The notes beneath the pieces were generated by a model that ran no database searches, had not been told where the DNA came from, and saw only the letters and a list, made by a program, of their open reading frames with translations. A program made the position numbers and the translations under genes. Of a DNA stretch of 44,155 nucleotides, positions 24,674-32,989 are shown one piece after another. Within the stretch, counting starts at the first letter, position 1, and the number at the start of each line of letters is the position of its first letter. Source of the DNA: Deltaproteobacteria bacterium (GTDB taxonomy: Bacteria; Desulfobacterota; Desulfobaccia; Desulfobaccales; 0-14-0-80-60-11); NCBI GenBank assembly GCA_023381945.1, contig JAMCQY010000046.1, positions 5,708-49,862 on the forward strand, given 5' to 3'.

Positions 24674-26253
24674 AGGTTTTGATCAGCGACAATTTGCATG
24701 CGGCGGGAGTGGCAGTCCTGGAAGCCCAGCCCAACATCGAAGTAATCAATCGGCCGGGCATGAAACCCGAGGAGCTGAAGGAAGTCATTAAAGACGTCGA
24801 CGCCCTGGTGATCCGCAGTGCCACCAAAGTGACCGCGGAACTCTTAAACGCTGCTCCCCGGTTGAAGGTGGTGGGTCGGGCGGGCACCGGCCTGGACAAC
24901 GTGGACATCCCGGAAGCGAGCAAACACGGGGTCGTGGTAATGAACACCCCCGGAGGCAACACCATCACTACCGGGGAACACGCCTTGTCATTGATGATGG
25001 CCCTGGCCCGGAACATCCCCCAGGCTGCCGCGTCCATGCGGGAAGGCAAATGGGAAAAGAAGAAGTTCCAGGGGACCGAGTTGTTCAATAAGACTCTCGG
25101 GATCATCGGCATGGGCCGGATCGGCACCGTGGTGGCCGAACGGGCCCAGGGCCTGGGAATGCGGGTGCTGGCCTACGACCCCTTCATTACCAAGGAAGTA
25201 GCCTCCAATCTGGGGGTCGAATTGGTCTCTCTGGACGAGCTCTTTGCGCGTTCCGAATTCATTACTCTCCATACTCCGAAGACCAAGGACACTGCCAAGC
25301 TGCTGAACCGGGAGGCCTTTAAGAAGATGAAGCCCGGCGTGCGCATCATCAACTGCGCCCGGGGCGGCCTCATCGACGAAGAGGCCTTGCTGGAGGCTCT
25401 GAAGGAAGGCAAAGTAGCCGGCGCCGCCCTGGACGTCTATGAGACGGAGCCGCCGCCGGCGGAATGGCCGCTACGGCAGTTGCCCAGCGTCATCTGCACC
25501 CCTCACCTGGGAGCCTCCACCGAAGAGGCCCAGGCCAACGTGGCCGTGGCCGTCTGCGAACAGATCGTGGAATTGCTGCTCTACGGCACCATCAAGAACG
25601 CGGTGAACGCCCCGTCGGTGAGCCAGGAGGCCATGGCCAAGCTGAAGCCGTATCTGACTTTGGCCGAGGCCCTGGGGGCCTTCCAAGCCCAGATCAGTGA
25701 AGGTGCCATCTCTTCGGTGAGCATCGCCTATGTCGGGGAAGTCTCCCAATTGGACACCAAGCCTCTGACCCACTCTCTGCTCAAGGGGATGCTTTACCCG
25801 GTGATGCACGACGAAGTGAATTATGTCAACGCCCCGGCGATGGCGGCGGCCCGGGGGATTCACATCAGTGAAGAGAAGGTGGCGTCAGCGGAAGACTTCT
25901 CCACCCTGATTCGCCTGACAGTGCGGGCCAATCACGAAGAAAACTCCGTGGCCGGCACCATATTCGGCAAATACGAGCCTAGGCTGGTGCGGATCAACAA
26001 GTTCCGTCTGGAGGCGACCCCCGAAGGCCATATGCTGTTTATCTATAATACCGACCGCCCGGGGGTCATTGGCGCCATCGGCAGCACCATCGGCAAACAC
26101 CAGATTAATATCGCCCGGATGACTGTGGGTCAAGAGCGGGAGCGGGGCCAGAACATCATCCTGCTCACCACCGACACCCCGATGACTCCCGAATGTCTGA
26201 AGGATGTACGGGCCCTGGAGCACGTGGCCCACGCCATCCCGTTGGAGTTGTAG
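24670..26253 (+). CDS. serA: D-3-phosphoglycerate dehydrogenase (long, ACT-containing)
   Basis: A 527-residue SerA, the first step of serine synthesis from 3-phosphoglycerate. The N-terminal part includes VIRSATKVTAELL and VGRAGTGLDNVDI. The NAD-binding Rossmann motif is GIIGMGRIGTVVAERA (about 140-155). The catalytic residues are in INCARGGLIDEEAL (Arg), a Glu in the DVYETEPP segment and His in CTPHLGAST. An intervening ASB domain follows, and a C-terminal ACT domain (about 455-527, LFIYNTDRPGVIGAIGSTIG) implies serine feedback. The length equals that of type 1 enzymes. The ATG overlaps the aminotransferase stop (ATGA). Confidence 0.96.
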   Translation: MKVLISDNLHAAGVAVLEAQPNIEVINRPGMKPEELKEVIKDVDALVIRSATKVTAELLNAAPRLKVVGRAGTGLDNVDIPEASKHGVVVMNTPGGNTITTGEHALSLMMALARNIPQAAASMREGKWEKKKFQGTELFNKTLGIIGMGRIGTVVAERAQGLGMRVLAYDPFITKEVASNLGVELVSLDELFARSEFITLHTPKTKDTAKLLNREAFKKMKPGVRIINCARGGLIDEEALLEALKEGKVAGAALDVYETEPPPAEWPLRQLPSVICTPHLGASTEEAQANVAVAVCEQIVELLLYGTIKNAVNAPSVSQEAMAKLKPYLTLAEALGAFQAQISEGAISSVSIAYVGEVSQLDTKPLTHSLLKGMLYPVMHDEVNYVNAPAMAAARGIHISEEKVASAEDFSTLIRLTVRANHEENSVAGTIFGKYEPRLVRINKFRLEATPEGHMLFIYNTDRPGVIGAIGSTIGKHQINIARMTVGQERERGQNIILLTTDTPMTPECLKDVRALEHVAHAIPLEL

Positions 26254-26283
26254 CCGATCCCCAACCTCGCTGCGGAGGTTAAT

Positions 26284-26682
26284 ATGTCAGAGAGCGAAGA
26301 CAAAGGCTATACCGTCAAGGATCGGCGGTTTCATCAGTTAAGCGAGGAAGAGAAGGCTGAAGTCCGGCAAGCCGGGTCCAACCAGGAGAAGGCGTTCCAG
26401 GAGGCGGCTCAGAGGGCCGCCGCCGGAACTGCTCCGGGGCCGGATATCACCTTCTCTTCCCTAATTTTCTCCCTCAGTTCCACAGCCTTCATGCAGTTGG
26501 GAGCCTTGCCCGATCCCAACACCGGCAAGACAGAAAAGAACCTGCCGCTGGCCAAACAGACCATCGACCTCCTGGGGGTGCTCCGGGAGAAAACCAGGAA
26601 CAACCTGGACCCGGAGGAAGATAACCTGTTTGAGCATCTCCTTTACGACCTGCGGATGGCCTATATCAAGGAGGTGGGCTGA
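26284..26682 (+). CDS. DUF1844 family protein
   Basis: A 132-residue protein of unknown function. The C-terminal two-thirds match the DUF1844 pattern: ITFSSLIFSLSSTAFMQLG, LPDPNTGKTEKNLPLAKQTI and DLLGVLREKTRNNLDPEED. The N-terminal 45 residues are charged and probably disordered. Members are common in Desulfobacterota and are usually near housekeeping genes. GGAGG sits 6 bases before the ATG. It closes the serA operon; a terminator follows after 13 bases. Confidence 0.85.
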   Translation: MSESEDKGYTVKDRRFHQLSEEEKAEVRQAGSNQEKAFQEAAQRAAAGTAPGPDITFSSLIFSLSSTAFMQLGALPDPNTGKTEKNLPLAKQTIDLLGVLREKTRNNLDPEEDNLFEHLLYDLRMAYIKEVG

Positions 26683-26695
26683 ACTTGGCGCACCA

Positions 26696-26741
26696 GCCCT
26701 CGCTCTTTCCATTATCACCTGGAAAGGGCGAGGGCCTTTAT
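26696..26741 (+). terminator. Terminator after the serA operon
   Basis: GCCCTCGCTCTTTCC (26696-26710) pairs with GGAAAGGGCGAGGGC (26721-26735), a stem of about 15 pairs with one mismatch around a 10-base loop, followed by CTTTATT. A strong rho-independent-type structure with a modest T tract. Confidence 0.8.
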
Positions 26742-26759
26742 TAATTGTTTGGTGTAGAA

Positions 26760-28019
26760 ATGATCTTGAAAGAATTGTTGAATCACTTTTTGAATTTCAA
26801 GTATAGAAAACTTTTCTTCCTTATTCTTTTATCGGGTTATTTGTCATTTTTTTTCAGCATTTATTTGTTTATTGTCTTTGTAATATGTTTAGCTGCAACA
26901 ATGTTGGCAGCACTGCAATACCCTGCGGTAACCGAAAAACGATGTCAACTGGTTCTCAAGAATTATAGCACACTGCTTGTTTCGCTCTTTCTTACTGCTC
27001 TGCTCTTTGAAGGTTACTTGCACTTGGGCAGGCCGGAATTTTTACAGTTAAAAAATAGCACCCTGGGTGAGTTGTCAGATTTTAAGGATCGGGGAAAATT
27101 TGACGAGAAGGTATTTAACAAAAATGAAAAGTCCTTCAGAATATTGGGCCTGGGGGATTCTTTTGCCGAGAATTTAACTTGGGAGGGCCATAATTATCAC
27201 GATTTTTTAAAAAATAGGTTGATGGCGCAGGGTTATCAAAATATCGATATTGTCAATGCGGGTATGGCTGGTACCGGGCCCGGTTACTATTATCATATTC
27301 TAGAAAATCTTGGCGATTCTGTAAAACCGGACTTTGTCTTGGTCGGGTTTTTCGTTGGCAACGATTTTGAAGAAATGGATTTCAAATATCGCAATTTTGG
27401 GATATATGGCATCAGACAGCGGGTTGATCCCATTGCCAGAATTTTGCAACAATTACAACTCAAAGGTTGGTGGCTTTATCAATTGGCCCGGAGAAATTAC
27501 AACATCTGGATTGATCGGAGAACAAAATCCGAAGAAATAAAGCAAGACATCTGCACGGAAGAAAGTAGTTTTGCCGAGAAAACATTTCTTGATATTGAGA
27601 GAACAAGATTGCAAATCGTCGAGAAACGAAATAAATTAACGTTTACTAAATCATTCAACTCGCAGTCTAATGTTCTATTAAACTTTAAGAAATGGTGTAA
27701 TAAAAGAAACATAAAAATGCTCTTGGTGATATTTCCAGATGAGTATCAAGTCAATAAGAAATTGTTGATTGAACTCGTACAAAGATATGGCCTTGACGTA
27801 AATTCATTAGATATTGATTATCCGAATAAATTAGTAAGTGAATTTTGCCGCAATAATAATATCAATTGCATTGATCTATTGCCAATATTCCAAGAGAATG
27901 CCATGTTTGGTGATTTGTATAGAAAAAACGATACCCATTGGAATTTGGCAGGAAACAAACTGGCGGCAGAAATTATTGATAATTATCTATTGGATCATAA
28001 TTTAATTAAGCAGAATTGA
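26760..28019 (+). CDS. Membrane-anchored SGNH-hydrolase-like protein (AT-rich, possibly acquired)
   Basis: A 419-residue protein. Hydrophobic segments lie near residues 15-60 and about 72-92. A predicted extracytoplasmic SGNH/GDSL-like domain follows: block I GLGDSFAEN (Ser), an asparagine/glycine block with VGNDFEEMD, and block V NDTHWNLAG (Asp-His). This arrangement is like enzymes that add or remove acetyl groups on surface polysaccharides, but the substrate is unknown. Base composition is strikingly AT-rich compared with both neighbours, with many AAT and TTT codons, which suggests horizontal transfer. The ATG at 26760 is preferred over TTG 26745, which lies close to the terminator. ispE begins 7 bases after it. 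Confidence 0.7.
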   Translation: MILKELLNHFLNFKYRKLFFLILLSGYLSFFFSIYLFIVFVICLAATMLAALQYPAVTEKRCQLVLKNYSTLLVSLFLTALLFEGYLHLGRPEFLQLKNSTLGELSDFKDRGKFDEKVFNKNEKSFRILGLGDSFAENLTWEGHNYHDFLKNRLMAQGYQNIDIVNAGMAGTGPGYYYHILENLGDSVKPDFVLVGFFVGNDFEEMDFKYRNFGIYGIRQRVDPIARILQQLQLKGWWLYQLARRNYNIWIDRRTKSEEIKQDICTEESSFAEKTFLDIERTRLQIVEKRNKLTFTKSFNSQSNVLLNFKKWCNKRNIKMLLVIFPDEYQVNKKLLIELVQRYGLDVNSLDIDYPNKLVSEFCRNNNINCIDLLPIFQENAMFGDLYRKNDTHWNLAGNKLAAEIIDNYLLDHNLIKQN

Positions 28020-28026
28020 TTCTTTT

Positions 28027-28908
28027 ATGCCGCCAAGCATCAAGGTACTATGCCCAGCCAAGGTCAATCTATTTCTCCGGGTGCTGGGACGCCGGGCGGA
28101 CGGTTACCACAACCTGGTGACCGTGATGCAGCCATTGAGCCTGGCGGATGAATTGACCGTGACGCCCGGGGGAGATGGCATCCGCTTGACCTGCGATCAT
28201 CCGGATCTCCCCCTGGGACCGGAGAACCTGGTATACCGGGCGGCCCTGGGATTTCAAGAGGCGGCCGGGGTTAAGGTGGCCGCGCACCTGGACTTGCGGA
28301 AAAGGATTCCGGTGGCCGCGGGCCTCGGGGGAGGCTCCTCTGACGCGGCCGGAGCCCTGAAGGCCTTAAACCAGCTTTATGGTTTTCCCTTGGATGGGAC
28401 GCAACTACAGGATTTAGCCTGCGGATTAGGGGCAGACGTGCCATTTTTCCTGGAACAGGGCCCGGCGGTGGGCCGCGGCACCGGTACGGAACTCAGCCCG
28501 CTGGCCCTGCCGCCGTACCACTATGTACTGGTTAATCCCGGGGTGCCCCTGTCCACCCGCTGGGTTTATGAAAATTTAGATTTAGACCGCATAAATAAAG
28601 AGGCGGCGCTAGTGGCCTGGGACCCGGAGCATCCGGAGCGCTGGGTCAAGAACGATTTGGGCGAGGTCGCTATCCGGCGCCTGCCGCAGTTAGGCGAACT
28701 GCTGGAGCGGGTCAGGCAAGCCGGGGCTCTGATCCAGTCCGTCTCCGGCAGCGGCCCCACCATTTTTGGGCTTTTTACCACCTGGGAGCAGGCCTTGGAG
28801 GCGGCCATGACCCTGCGCCGATCATTTCAGGGTTGGCTGGCCGTTACTCAGGGCCTCACCGGCCGCGAGACCGACAACACCTGGGAGAGTCGCGTATGGA
28901 CGACCTGA
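28027..28908 (+). CDS. ispE: 4-diphosphocytidyl-2-C-methyl-D-erythritol kinase
   Basis: A 293-residue GHMP kinase of the MEP isoprenoid pathway, phosphorylating CDP-methylerythritol. It has the N-terminal [20 protein letters not shown] signature, the glycine-rich ATP loop [20 protein letters not shown] (about 97-116), GADVPFFL near 145, and the C-terminal [11 protein letters not shown]. Length is typical. The ATG at 28027 has no Shine-Dalgarno (upstream is ATTGATTCTTTT), so an expression change after arrival of the AT-rich gene upstream is possible. It overlaps prs by 13 bases. Confidence 0.95.
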   Translation: MPPSIKVLCPAKVNLFLRVLGRRADGYHNLVTVMQPLSLADELTVTPGGDGIRLTCDHPDLPLGPENLVYRAALGFQEAAGVKVAAHLDLRKRIPVAAGLGGGSSDAAGALKALNQLYGFPLDGTQLQDLACGLGADVPFFLEQGPAVGRGTGTELSPLALPPYHYVLVNPGVPLSTRWVYENLDLDRINKEAALVAWDPEHPERWVKNDLGEVAIRRLPQLGELLERVRQAGALIQSVSGSGPTIFGLFTTWEQALEAAMTLRRSFQGWLAVTQGLTGRETDNTWESRVWTT

Positions 28909-29831
28909 AGATCTTCACCGGCAACGCCAACCGTCCCCTGGCGGAAAAAATCTGCAGGCATCTGGACATTCCCCTGGGGGAGGCGGTGGTGGGGCGTTTT
29001 TCCGACGGCGAAATTTCCGTGGAGTTTCGGGAGAACGTCCGGGGCAAGGATGTTTACGTCATCCAGCCCACCTGTATCCCTTGCAATGAGAACATGATGG
29101 AACTGCTGGTGATGATGGACGCCCTTAAAAGGGCTTCCGCCAGGTGTGTCACCGCGGTGGTGACCTATTTCGCTTACGCCCGCCAGGACCGCAAGACCGC
29201 GCCCCGGACTCCCATTTCCGCCAAGCTGGTGGCTGATCTGATCACCACCGCGGGGGCCAACCGGATGCTCACCATGGACCTCCATACCGGGCAGATCCAG
29301 GGGTTTTTCAACATCCCGGTGGATCATCTCTACGCCGCGCCCGTAACCCTGGAATATATCCGGGAGAATTTCGGACAGGATGTGGTGGTGGTCTCGCCGG
29401 ATGCCGGCGGGGTGGAGCGGGCCCGGGCCTTCGCCAAACGTCTCAACGCCTCTCTGGCCATTATCGACAAACGCCGGGACGCCACCGCCATCAAGGCCAT
29501 GACCCTCATCGGCAACGTCTGGGGCAAGGAGGCCATCATCCTGGATGACATGGTGACCACCGGAGCTACCCTGACCATGGCGGCGGAGCTCCTGATGCGC
29601 CACGGGGTGCGCGCCGTGCATGCCTGTGTCACCCACCCGGTCATGTCTCGCAATGCGGTGAGCAATATCCAGGGTTCCTTGATCAAGACTCTGGCAGTGA
29701 CCGACACCATCCCCTTGGCCCCGGAGGCTGCGAGCCTGGAGAAGATTCGGGTGTTGAGCGTGGCCCCGCTCTTAGCAGAGGCCATCAGGCGCATCCACAA
29801 TCAGGATTCGGTGAGTTCGCTGTTTGTGTAG
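28896..29831 (+). CDS. prs: Ribose-phosphate pyrophosphokinase
   Basis: A 311-residue PRPP synthetase starting [20 protein letters not shown]. It has [20 protein letters not shown], the ATP-site segment [20 protein letters not shown], the metal-binding [11 protein letters not shown], and the PRPP loop [16 protein letters not shown] feeds nucleotide, His and Trp synthesis. The frame is open to 28833 inside ispE, but GGGAGAG (28883-28889) and family alignment fix the ATG at 28896. ispE-prs adjacency is common in bacteria. A repeat-filled spacer follows. Confidence 0.96.
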   Translation: MDDLKIFTGNANRPLAEKICRHLDIPLGEAVVGRFSDGEISVEFRENVRGKDVYVIQPTCIPCNENMMELLVMMDALKRASARCVTAVVTYFAYARQDRKTAPRTPISAKLVADLITTAGANRMLTMDLHTGQIQGFFNIPVDHLYAAPVTLEYIRENFGQDVVVVSPDAGGVERARAFAKRLNASLAIIDKRRDATAIKAMTLIGNVWGKEAIILDDMVTTGATLTMAAELLMRHGVRAVHACVTHPVMSRNAVSNIQGSLIKTLAVTDTIPLAPEAASLEKIRVLSVAPLLAEAIRRIHNQDSVSSLFV

Positions 29832-29833
29832 AG

Positions 29834-29865
29834 AAGCTGTCAGCTATCAGCTTTCAGCAGTCAGC
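29834..29865 (+). repeat. Heptamer array, left arm, after prs
   Basis: Reads as AGCTGTC, AGCTATC, AGCTTTC, AGCAGTC, AGC, strictly every 7 bases. Its inverse complement, with shuffled units, recurs at 30139-30170, so the two arms enclose MITE-like copy C and about 145 further bases. The organisation is the same as in the rpsE-rpmD spacer. Confidence 0.7.
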
Positions 29866-29992
29866 TATAGCGATTGCCAAAAATAATTTCTTGTAGGGGC
29901 GCACCCGCGGGTGCGCCCTCCTGCGGGCGGACACATGGGTCCGCCCCTACAATCCATCGGGTTATCGGAAAAAACTTTTGGCAAACGCTATA
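29866..29992 (+). repeat. MITE-like element, copy C
   Basis: A 127-base element with ends TATAGCGATTGCCAAAA and TTTTGGCAAACGCTATA (one mismatch over 17). It is almost identical to copy B, differing at single bases in the GTAGGGGCGCACCCGCGGGT core. It abuts the heptamer array directly, so it probably inserted at a TA within repeat DNA. Confidence 0.8.
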
Positions 29993-30114
29993 AATGCAAA
30001 TCCTCTTTAGCTGATTTTCTTTTTAGATCTTCATCCTTGTTTTTCCACTCTTCTATGTATAGAGAAAATTAGTTTGCACCGAGCGGCAGAAATGCGCTTT
30101 GAATCAAGGAAAAA

Positions 30115-30170
30115 TAACTGCTAACTGCTACCGCCAAAAGCTGATCGCTGATAGCTGAAGGCTGACAGCT
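30115..30170 (+). repeat. Heptamer array, right arm, before pth
   Basis: Two AACTGCT units (30117-30130), then AGCTGATC, GCTGATA, GCTGAAG, GCTGACA, GCT, again with a 7-base period. It ends 7 bases before the pth ATG, with no clear Shine-Dalgarno between. Confidence 0.65.
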
Positions 30171-30177
30171 AATTATC

Positions 30178-30786
30178 ATGCGACTCATTGTAGGTTTAGG
30201 GAATCCGGGCCGGGAATACGCCTGGACCAGGCACAACCTGGGCTGGCAGGTGGTGGCGTTTCTTTCGGAAGAGTGGCGGATTCCGCTCAGCAAGAAGAGC
30301 CCGGAGGCTGTCTGGGGCCAGGGCAGGGTAGGGGGGGAGACCGTAGTCTTGGCCCAGCCAACTACTTATATGAACCTCAGTGGCAAAGCGGTTTATTGGT
30401 TGTTGTATTATTACAAACTCTCTCCGCAGGATTTGGTTGTGGTTCACGACGACTTGGATGTGCCGCTGTGGCGCCTGAAGCTGGTAGAAAAGGGAGGGCC
30501 TGGCGGGCATAAAGGTATTCTTTCTATAATCAACCAGTTACACACTGAGGAATTTTTGCGGGTAAAGCTGGGGATAGGCCGGCCGCCGGCAATGATGCCT
30601 GCGGAAAACTATGTTTTGTCCCATTTCCCGGCGGCTGAGGCGGAAAACATGGCGCGGCTCATCGAGCGGGCCGCGGCGGCGGTGGATTGCCTGATTCGGG
30701 AAGGATTGGCCGCGGCCCAGAATCGTTTTCATGGGGTAAATGATTTGGGGGAAAACGGGGAAAAAATTTTTGGGGAAAAAGGGTAA
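30178..30786 (+). CDS. pth: Peptidyl-tRNA hydrolase
   Basis: A 202-residue Pth that releases peptides from drop-off peptidyl-tRNA. It starts MRLIVGLGNPGREYAWTRHN, with catalytic H19 and N9, then QPTTYMNLSGKAV, VVVHDDLDVPL and KGGPGGHKGILSII, all family signatures. The last about 15 residues (after FHGVND) are encoded by a GGGGAAAA-type simple-sequence tract and look like a degenerate extension. No obvious Shine-Dalgarno precedes the ATG, which follows the heptamer array closely. Confidence 0.95.
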   Translation: MRLIVGLGNPGREYAWTRHNLGWQVVAFLSEEWRIPLSKKSPEAVWGQGRVGGETVVLAQPTTYMNLSGKAVYWLLYYYKLSPQDLVVVHDDLDVPLWRLKLVEKGGPGGHKGILSIINQLHTEEFLRVKLGIGRPPAMMPAENYVLSHFPAAEAENMARLIERAAAAVDCLIREGLAAAQNRFHGVNDLGENGEKIFGEKG

Positions 30787-31114
30787 AAGGGAAAAAGGTT
30801 ATTCGGGAATGGATCTGGGACTATCTGGCCGAGGTGACGGCCCGGCATCCCAAATGGATCATGTAAGCTGATTTTTGGTTTTGAGTTGTTAACAACGACC
30901 AAGGCCACTTCTGTAATTGTTATCACCGATCTAAATAAACTGACCCGGGCAGTAAAGGGCTACGATAAAGTATTACCTGCCAGGCGGTTCGGACTGCCCT
31001 TTCATAACCATTTCTTTGTGCCTGCTCCAAGTAAGAGAGTGACACGATGGAGTGTAGTTATTTCAATATTTACTAAAAACTATAAAAGAAAAATAAAAAC
31101 ATGAGGATTATCTA
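30787..31114 (+). other. Spacer with a possible gene remnant and a candidate promoter
   Basis: No complete gene is supported. At 30798-30863 a short open stretch reads REWIWDYLAEV and ARHPKWIM before a TAA; it looks protein-like but lacks a start codon. A later open frame (30886-31104) starts at TTG without a ribosome site and has unremarkable composition. The candidate promoter for the next gene lies at 31039-31067. Confidence 0.35.
31039..31067 (+). promoter_or_regulatory. Candidate promoter for the 31115 gene
   Basis: GTGACA (31039-31044, 5 of 6) and TTCAAT (31062-31067, 4 of 6) with a 17-base spacer, 47 bases before the ATG at 31115. Confidence 0.3.
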
Positions 31115-31603
31115 ATGGCTTCATCAACAGATGATGACGAGCGGGAACGCCCCAGTTGGCGGGAGATTGATCAGCGCCGGGACCGGGCTGGCGGACAACG
31201 ACCCCAGCGGCAGCCTAAGCTGCCTAAGAAACAGGCTGAGAAATTGCGCTTGCAGGCCCTGGCCCAGGCGGAGGCCCTCTTTAAGGGAAAAAGGGCAAAG
31301 CCGGAGTATCAGACGGCCTTACGGAAGCTGGAGGAGAAGCACGGCGCCAAGCAATTTGCCGCCTATGCCAAGAAATTTTTGGAGGAATACGGCCTGCCCG
31401 AAGAGTGGGGCGCCTTAACCCGATTGCTGGATTACCAGGAGCCATCGGTATTGCAAGAGGTGTTGCAAGCCATGGCGGCACAGTTAAACTCTCGCAGCCG
31501 GATAGAGCTGCAAGGTTTCAAGGGCCGCCTTCAGGTCCTTTCTCTTACCAGTGCCTTCCCCGAGGTGAGGCGGTGCGCCGAAGAAATTCTCTCCGGATTC
31601 TAA
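31115..31603 (+). CDS. Unknown charged helical protein
   Basis: A 162-residue protein of no recognised family. The N-terminal 45 residues are highly charged (Asp/Glu then Arg/Gln/Lys-rich) and probably disordered. The remainder is predicted all-helical: KLRLQALAQAEALFKGK, KLEEKHGAKQFAAYAKKFL, EEWGALTRLLDYQEPSVLQE and GRLQVLSLTSAFPEVRRCAE. The arrangement of paired helices with LL/LTR and EVRRCAEEIL resembles HEAT-like repeats, but this is a guess. No signal or membrane segment. ATG at 31115 with GAGG 8 bases upstream. It stands between pth and the sigma-54 activator. Confidence 0.7.
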   Translation: MASSTDDDERERPSWREIDQRRDRAGGQRPQRQPKLPKKQAEKLRLQALAQAEALFKGKRAKPEYQTALRKLEEKHGAKQFAAYAKKFLEEYGLPEEWGALTRLLDYQEPSVLQEVLQAMAAQLNSRSRIELQGFKGRLQVLSLTSAFPEVRRCAEEILSGF

Positions 31604-31623
31604 TTTGAATAAAATAATATTTC

Positions 31624-31655
31624 TTGACAAATCTAATATTAATAAATAATAGTAT
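31624..31655 (+). promoter_or_regulatory. Candidate promoter region for the sigma-54 activator gene
   Basis: A perfect TTGACA (31624-31629) is followed by a very AT-rich stretch with TAATAG at 17-base spacing and TAGTAT at 20-base spacing. The -35 is good and the -10 assignment is ambiguous. A leader of about 160 bases would precede the ATG at 31820. Confidence 0.4.
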
Positions 31656-31819
31656 TTTATTGTTTAATATTAAATATCTTTGGTTGCATCAGTCTGCATA
31701 AAAATGAAGCTTCTACAACCTTTTTCGGTAGGTCCCCCCTCAAAATGGCTTGAATGAAACCACTAGTCTGACACCGATATCTTTTGGGATATCACGGCAA
31801 CATGGAGGTGATCAAGGGC

Positions 31820-32824
31820 ATGGGTTCAAGTCTCTCCCGGAGTCTCAAGCCTACCCCTATTCAGGAATTGAAACGTATCATTACTGGCGATGCGAGGTTT
31901 CGGGAGATTATCACCCGGCTCCCCGTTTTGGCCGAATCAGACCTACCCATTATGCTGAGGGGTGAGCCAGGCACCGGGAAAGAATTGGTGGCCAGGGCTA
32001 TTTGCGCTTTAAATCAGCGCCGGCAGCCATCATTGTTGATCAATTGCGCCGCTTTAACTGAGACCCTGGCGGGCAGTGAACTCTTCGGACACCGCCGGGG
32101 CGCCTTTACCGATGCCCGCTGCCATCGCTCGGGCAAGTTTCAGCTGGCCCACGGGGGCACCCTGTTTCTGGACGAAGTGGGAGATTTGCCCCTATCAATC
32201 CAGGCCAAATTGTTGCGGGCGGTCGAGCAGGGGGAGATCGAACCGGTGGGCGGAGATTCACCGGTGAGAGTGGATGTGCGCCTGTTGGCCGCCACCAACC
32301 AGGACTTGCCGCGCCTGATGGCCGAGGGCCGCTTTCGCCAGGACTTATATGACCGCCTCTCGGTGCTGGAGATTTTTTTGCCTCCCTTGCGGGATCGGAG
32401 CGAGGACATTGTCCTGCTGGCCCGGCATTTTGCCCAAGAGGCGGCCAGGCGGTATGACCGGAGACTGCCGGTGAAGTTCACCCAGGCCGCCCTGGACCGC
32501 CTGGAGCAACATGGCTGGCCGGGCAATGTCCGGGAACTCCGGAACGTCATCACCCGCGCGGTGTTATTGCTTTCCGGCAGATGCATTTCCCAGGAAGATA
32601 TCAATTTCACTTGCAGATTATCTTCCATCAGTGGTTCGGCGAGCGAAGAGGTTTCCACCCGGCCCAGCCGCGGGCGCCTGATGGAACTGTTGAATGAGGA
32701 AAGGGGCAATATCTCTTCCCTATCCCGGCGTCTCAAGGTCTGCACCAAGACCATCTATCGCTGGCTCAGGTCTTATCAAATCGATTTGGAAAATTTGCGG
32801 GGTTGGGCGGCGTATTTGAACTGA
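31820..32824 (+). CDS. Sigma-54-dependent transcriptional activator lacking a receiver domain
   Basis: A 334-residue bacterial enhancer-binding protein. AAA+ domain: Walker A GEPGTGKE (48-55), sigma-54 contact loop GAFTDA (94-99; consensus GAFTGA, fifth position changed), Walker B GGTLFLDEV (112-120), and RFRQDLYDRLSV with the arginine finger. WPGNVRELRNVITRAV links to a Fis-type helix-turn-helix at the C-terminus (NISSLSRRLKVCTKTIYRWL). Only about 25 residues precede the AAA+ core, so there is no receiver, GAF or PAS domain, and control must come from another protein or from expression level. The start at 31820 is set by GGAGGTGATC 8 bases upstream, a perfect anti-16S match; in-frame TTG 31784 and ATG 31802 are rejected. 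The target is unknown. Confidence 0.9.
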   Translation: MGSSLSRSLKPTPIQELKRIITGDARFREIITRLPVLAESDLPIMLRGEPGTGKELVARAICALNQRRQPSLLINCAALTETLAGSELFGHRRGAFTDARCHRSGKFQLAHGGTLFLDEVGDLPLSIQAKLLRAVEQGEIEPVGGDSPVRVDVRLLAATNQDLPRLMAEGRFRQDLYDRLSVLEIFLPPLRDRSEDIVLLARHFAQEAARRYDRRLPVKFTQAALDRLEQHGWPGNVRELRNVITRAVLLLSGRCISQEDINFTCRLSSISGSASEEVSTRPSRGRLMELLNEERGNISSLSRRLKVCTKTIYRWLRSYQIDLENLRGWAAYLN

Positions 32825-32865
32825 CAGTGGTCAGTAGCCAGTGGTAAATGGTCAGTAGTCAGTAA
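32825..32865 (+). repeat. Heptamer array after the sigma-54 activator
   Basis: AGTGGTC, AGTAGCC, AGTGGTA, AATGGTC, AGTAGTC, AGTAAA: a 7-base period with a conserved AGT/GTC skeleton, beginning within one base of the stop codon. Confidence 0.65.
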
Positions 32866-32917
32866 AAAAAAGATCGATTAGGAAAGCATTCATAGCAGGC
32901 GCGGAGGCCTGCCCTAC

Positions 32918-32957
32918 AAAAAAAAGCCGCCCCTCCTCAACGAGGGCGGCCTTTTTT
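32918..32957. terminator. Bidirectional terminator between the activator gene and nuoN
   Basis: GCCGCCCCTC and GAGGGCGGC (32926-32950) form a GC-rich stem with one bulge. An A tract lies on the left (32918-32925) and a T tract on the right (32952-32957), so it can terminate transcription from both directions. The 32892-32915 stretch just left (GCAGGCGCGGAGGCCTGCCC, then TAC) is another short dispersed palindrome. From 32962 to nuoN, ACT words recur every 7-8 bases. Confidence 0.8.
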
Positions 32958-32989
32958 ATCTCGAAACTAAAAAACTAAAAACTCGAAAC

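Noticed and set aside
28833..28895. N-terminal extension of prs
   Set aside because: The extra residues are encoded inside ispE; the ATG at 28896 has a Shine-Dalgarno and matches the family start.
30886..31104. A 72-residue open frame
   Set aside because: TTG start without ribosome site, no recognisable motif, and a candidate promoter for the next gene lies inside it.
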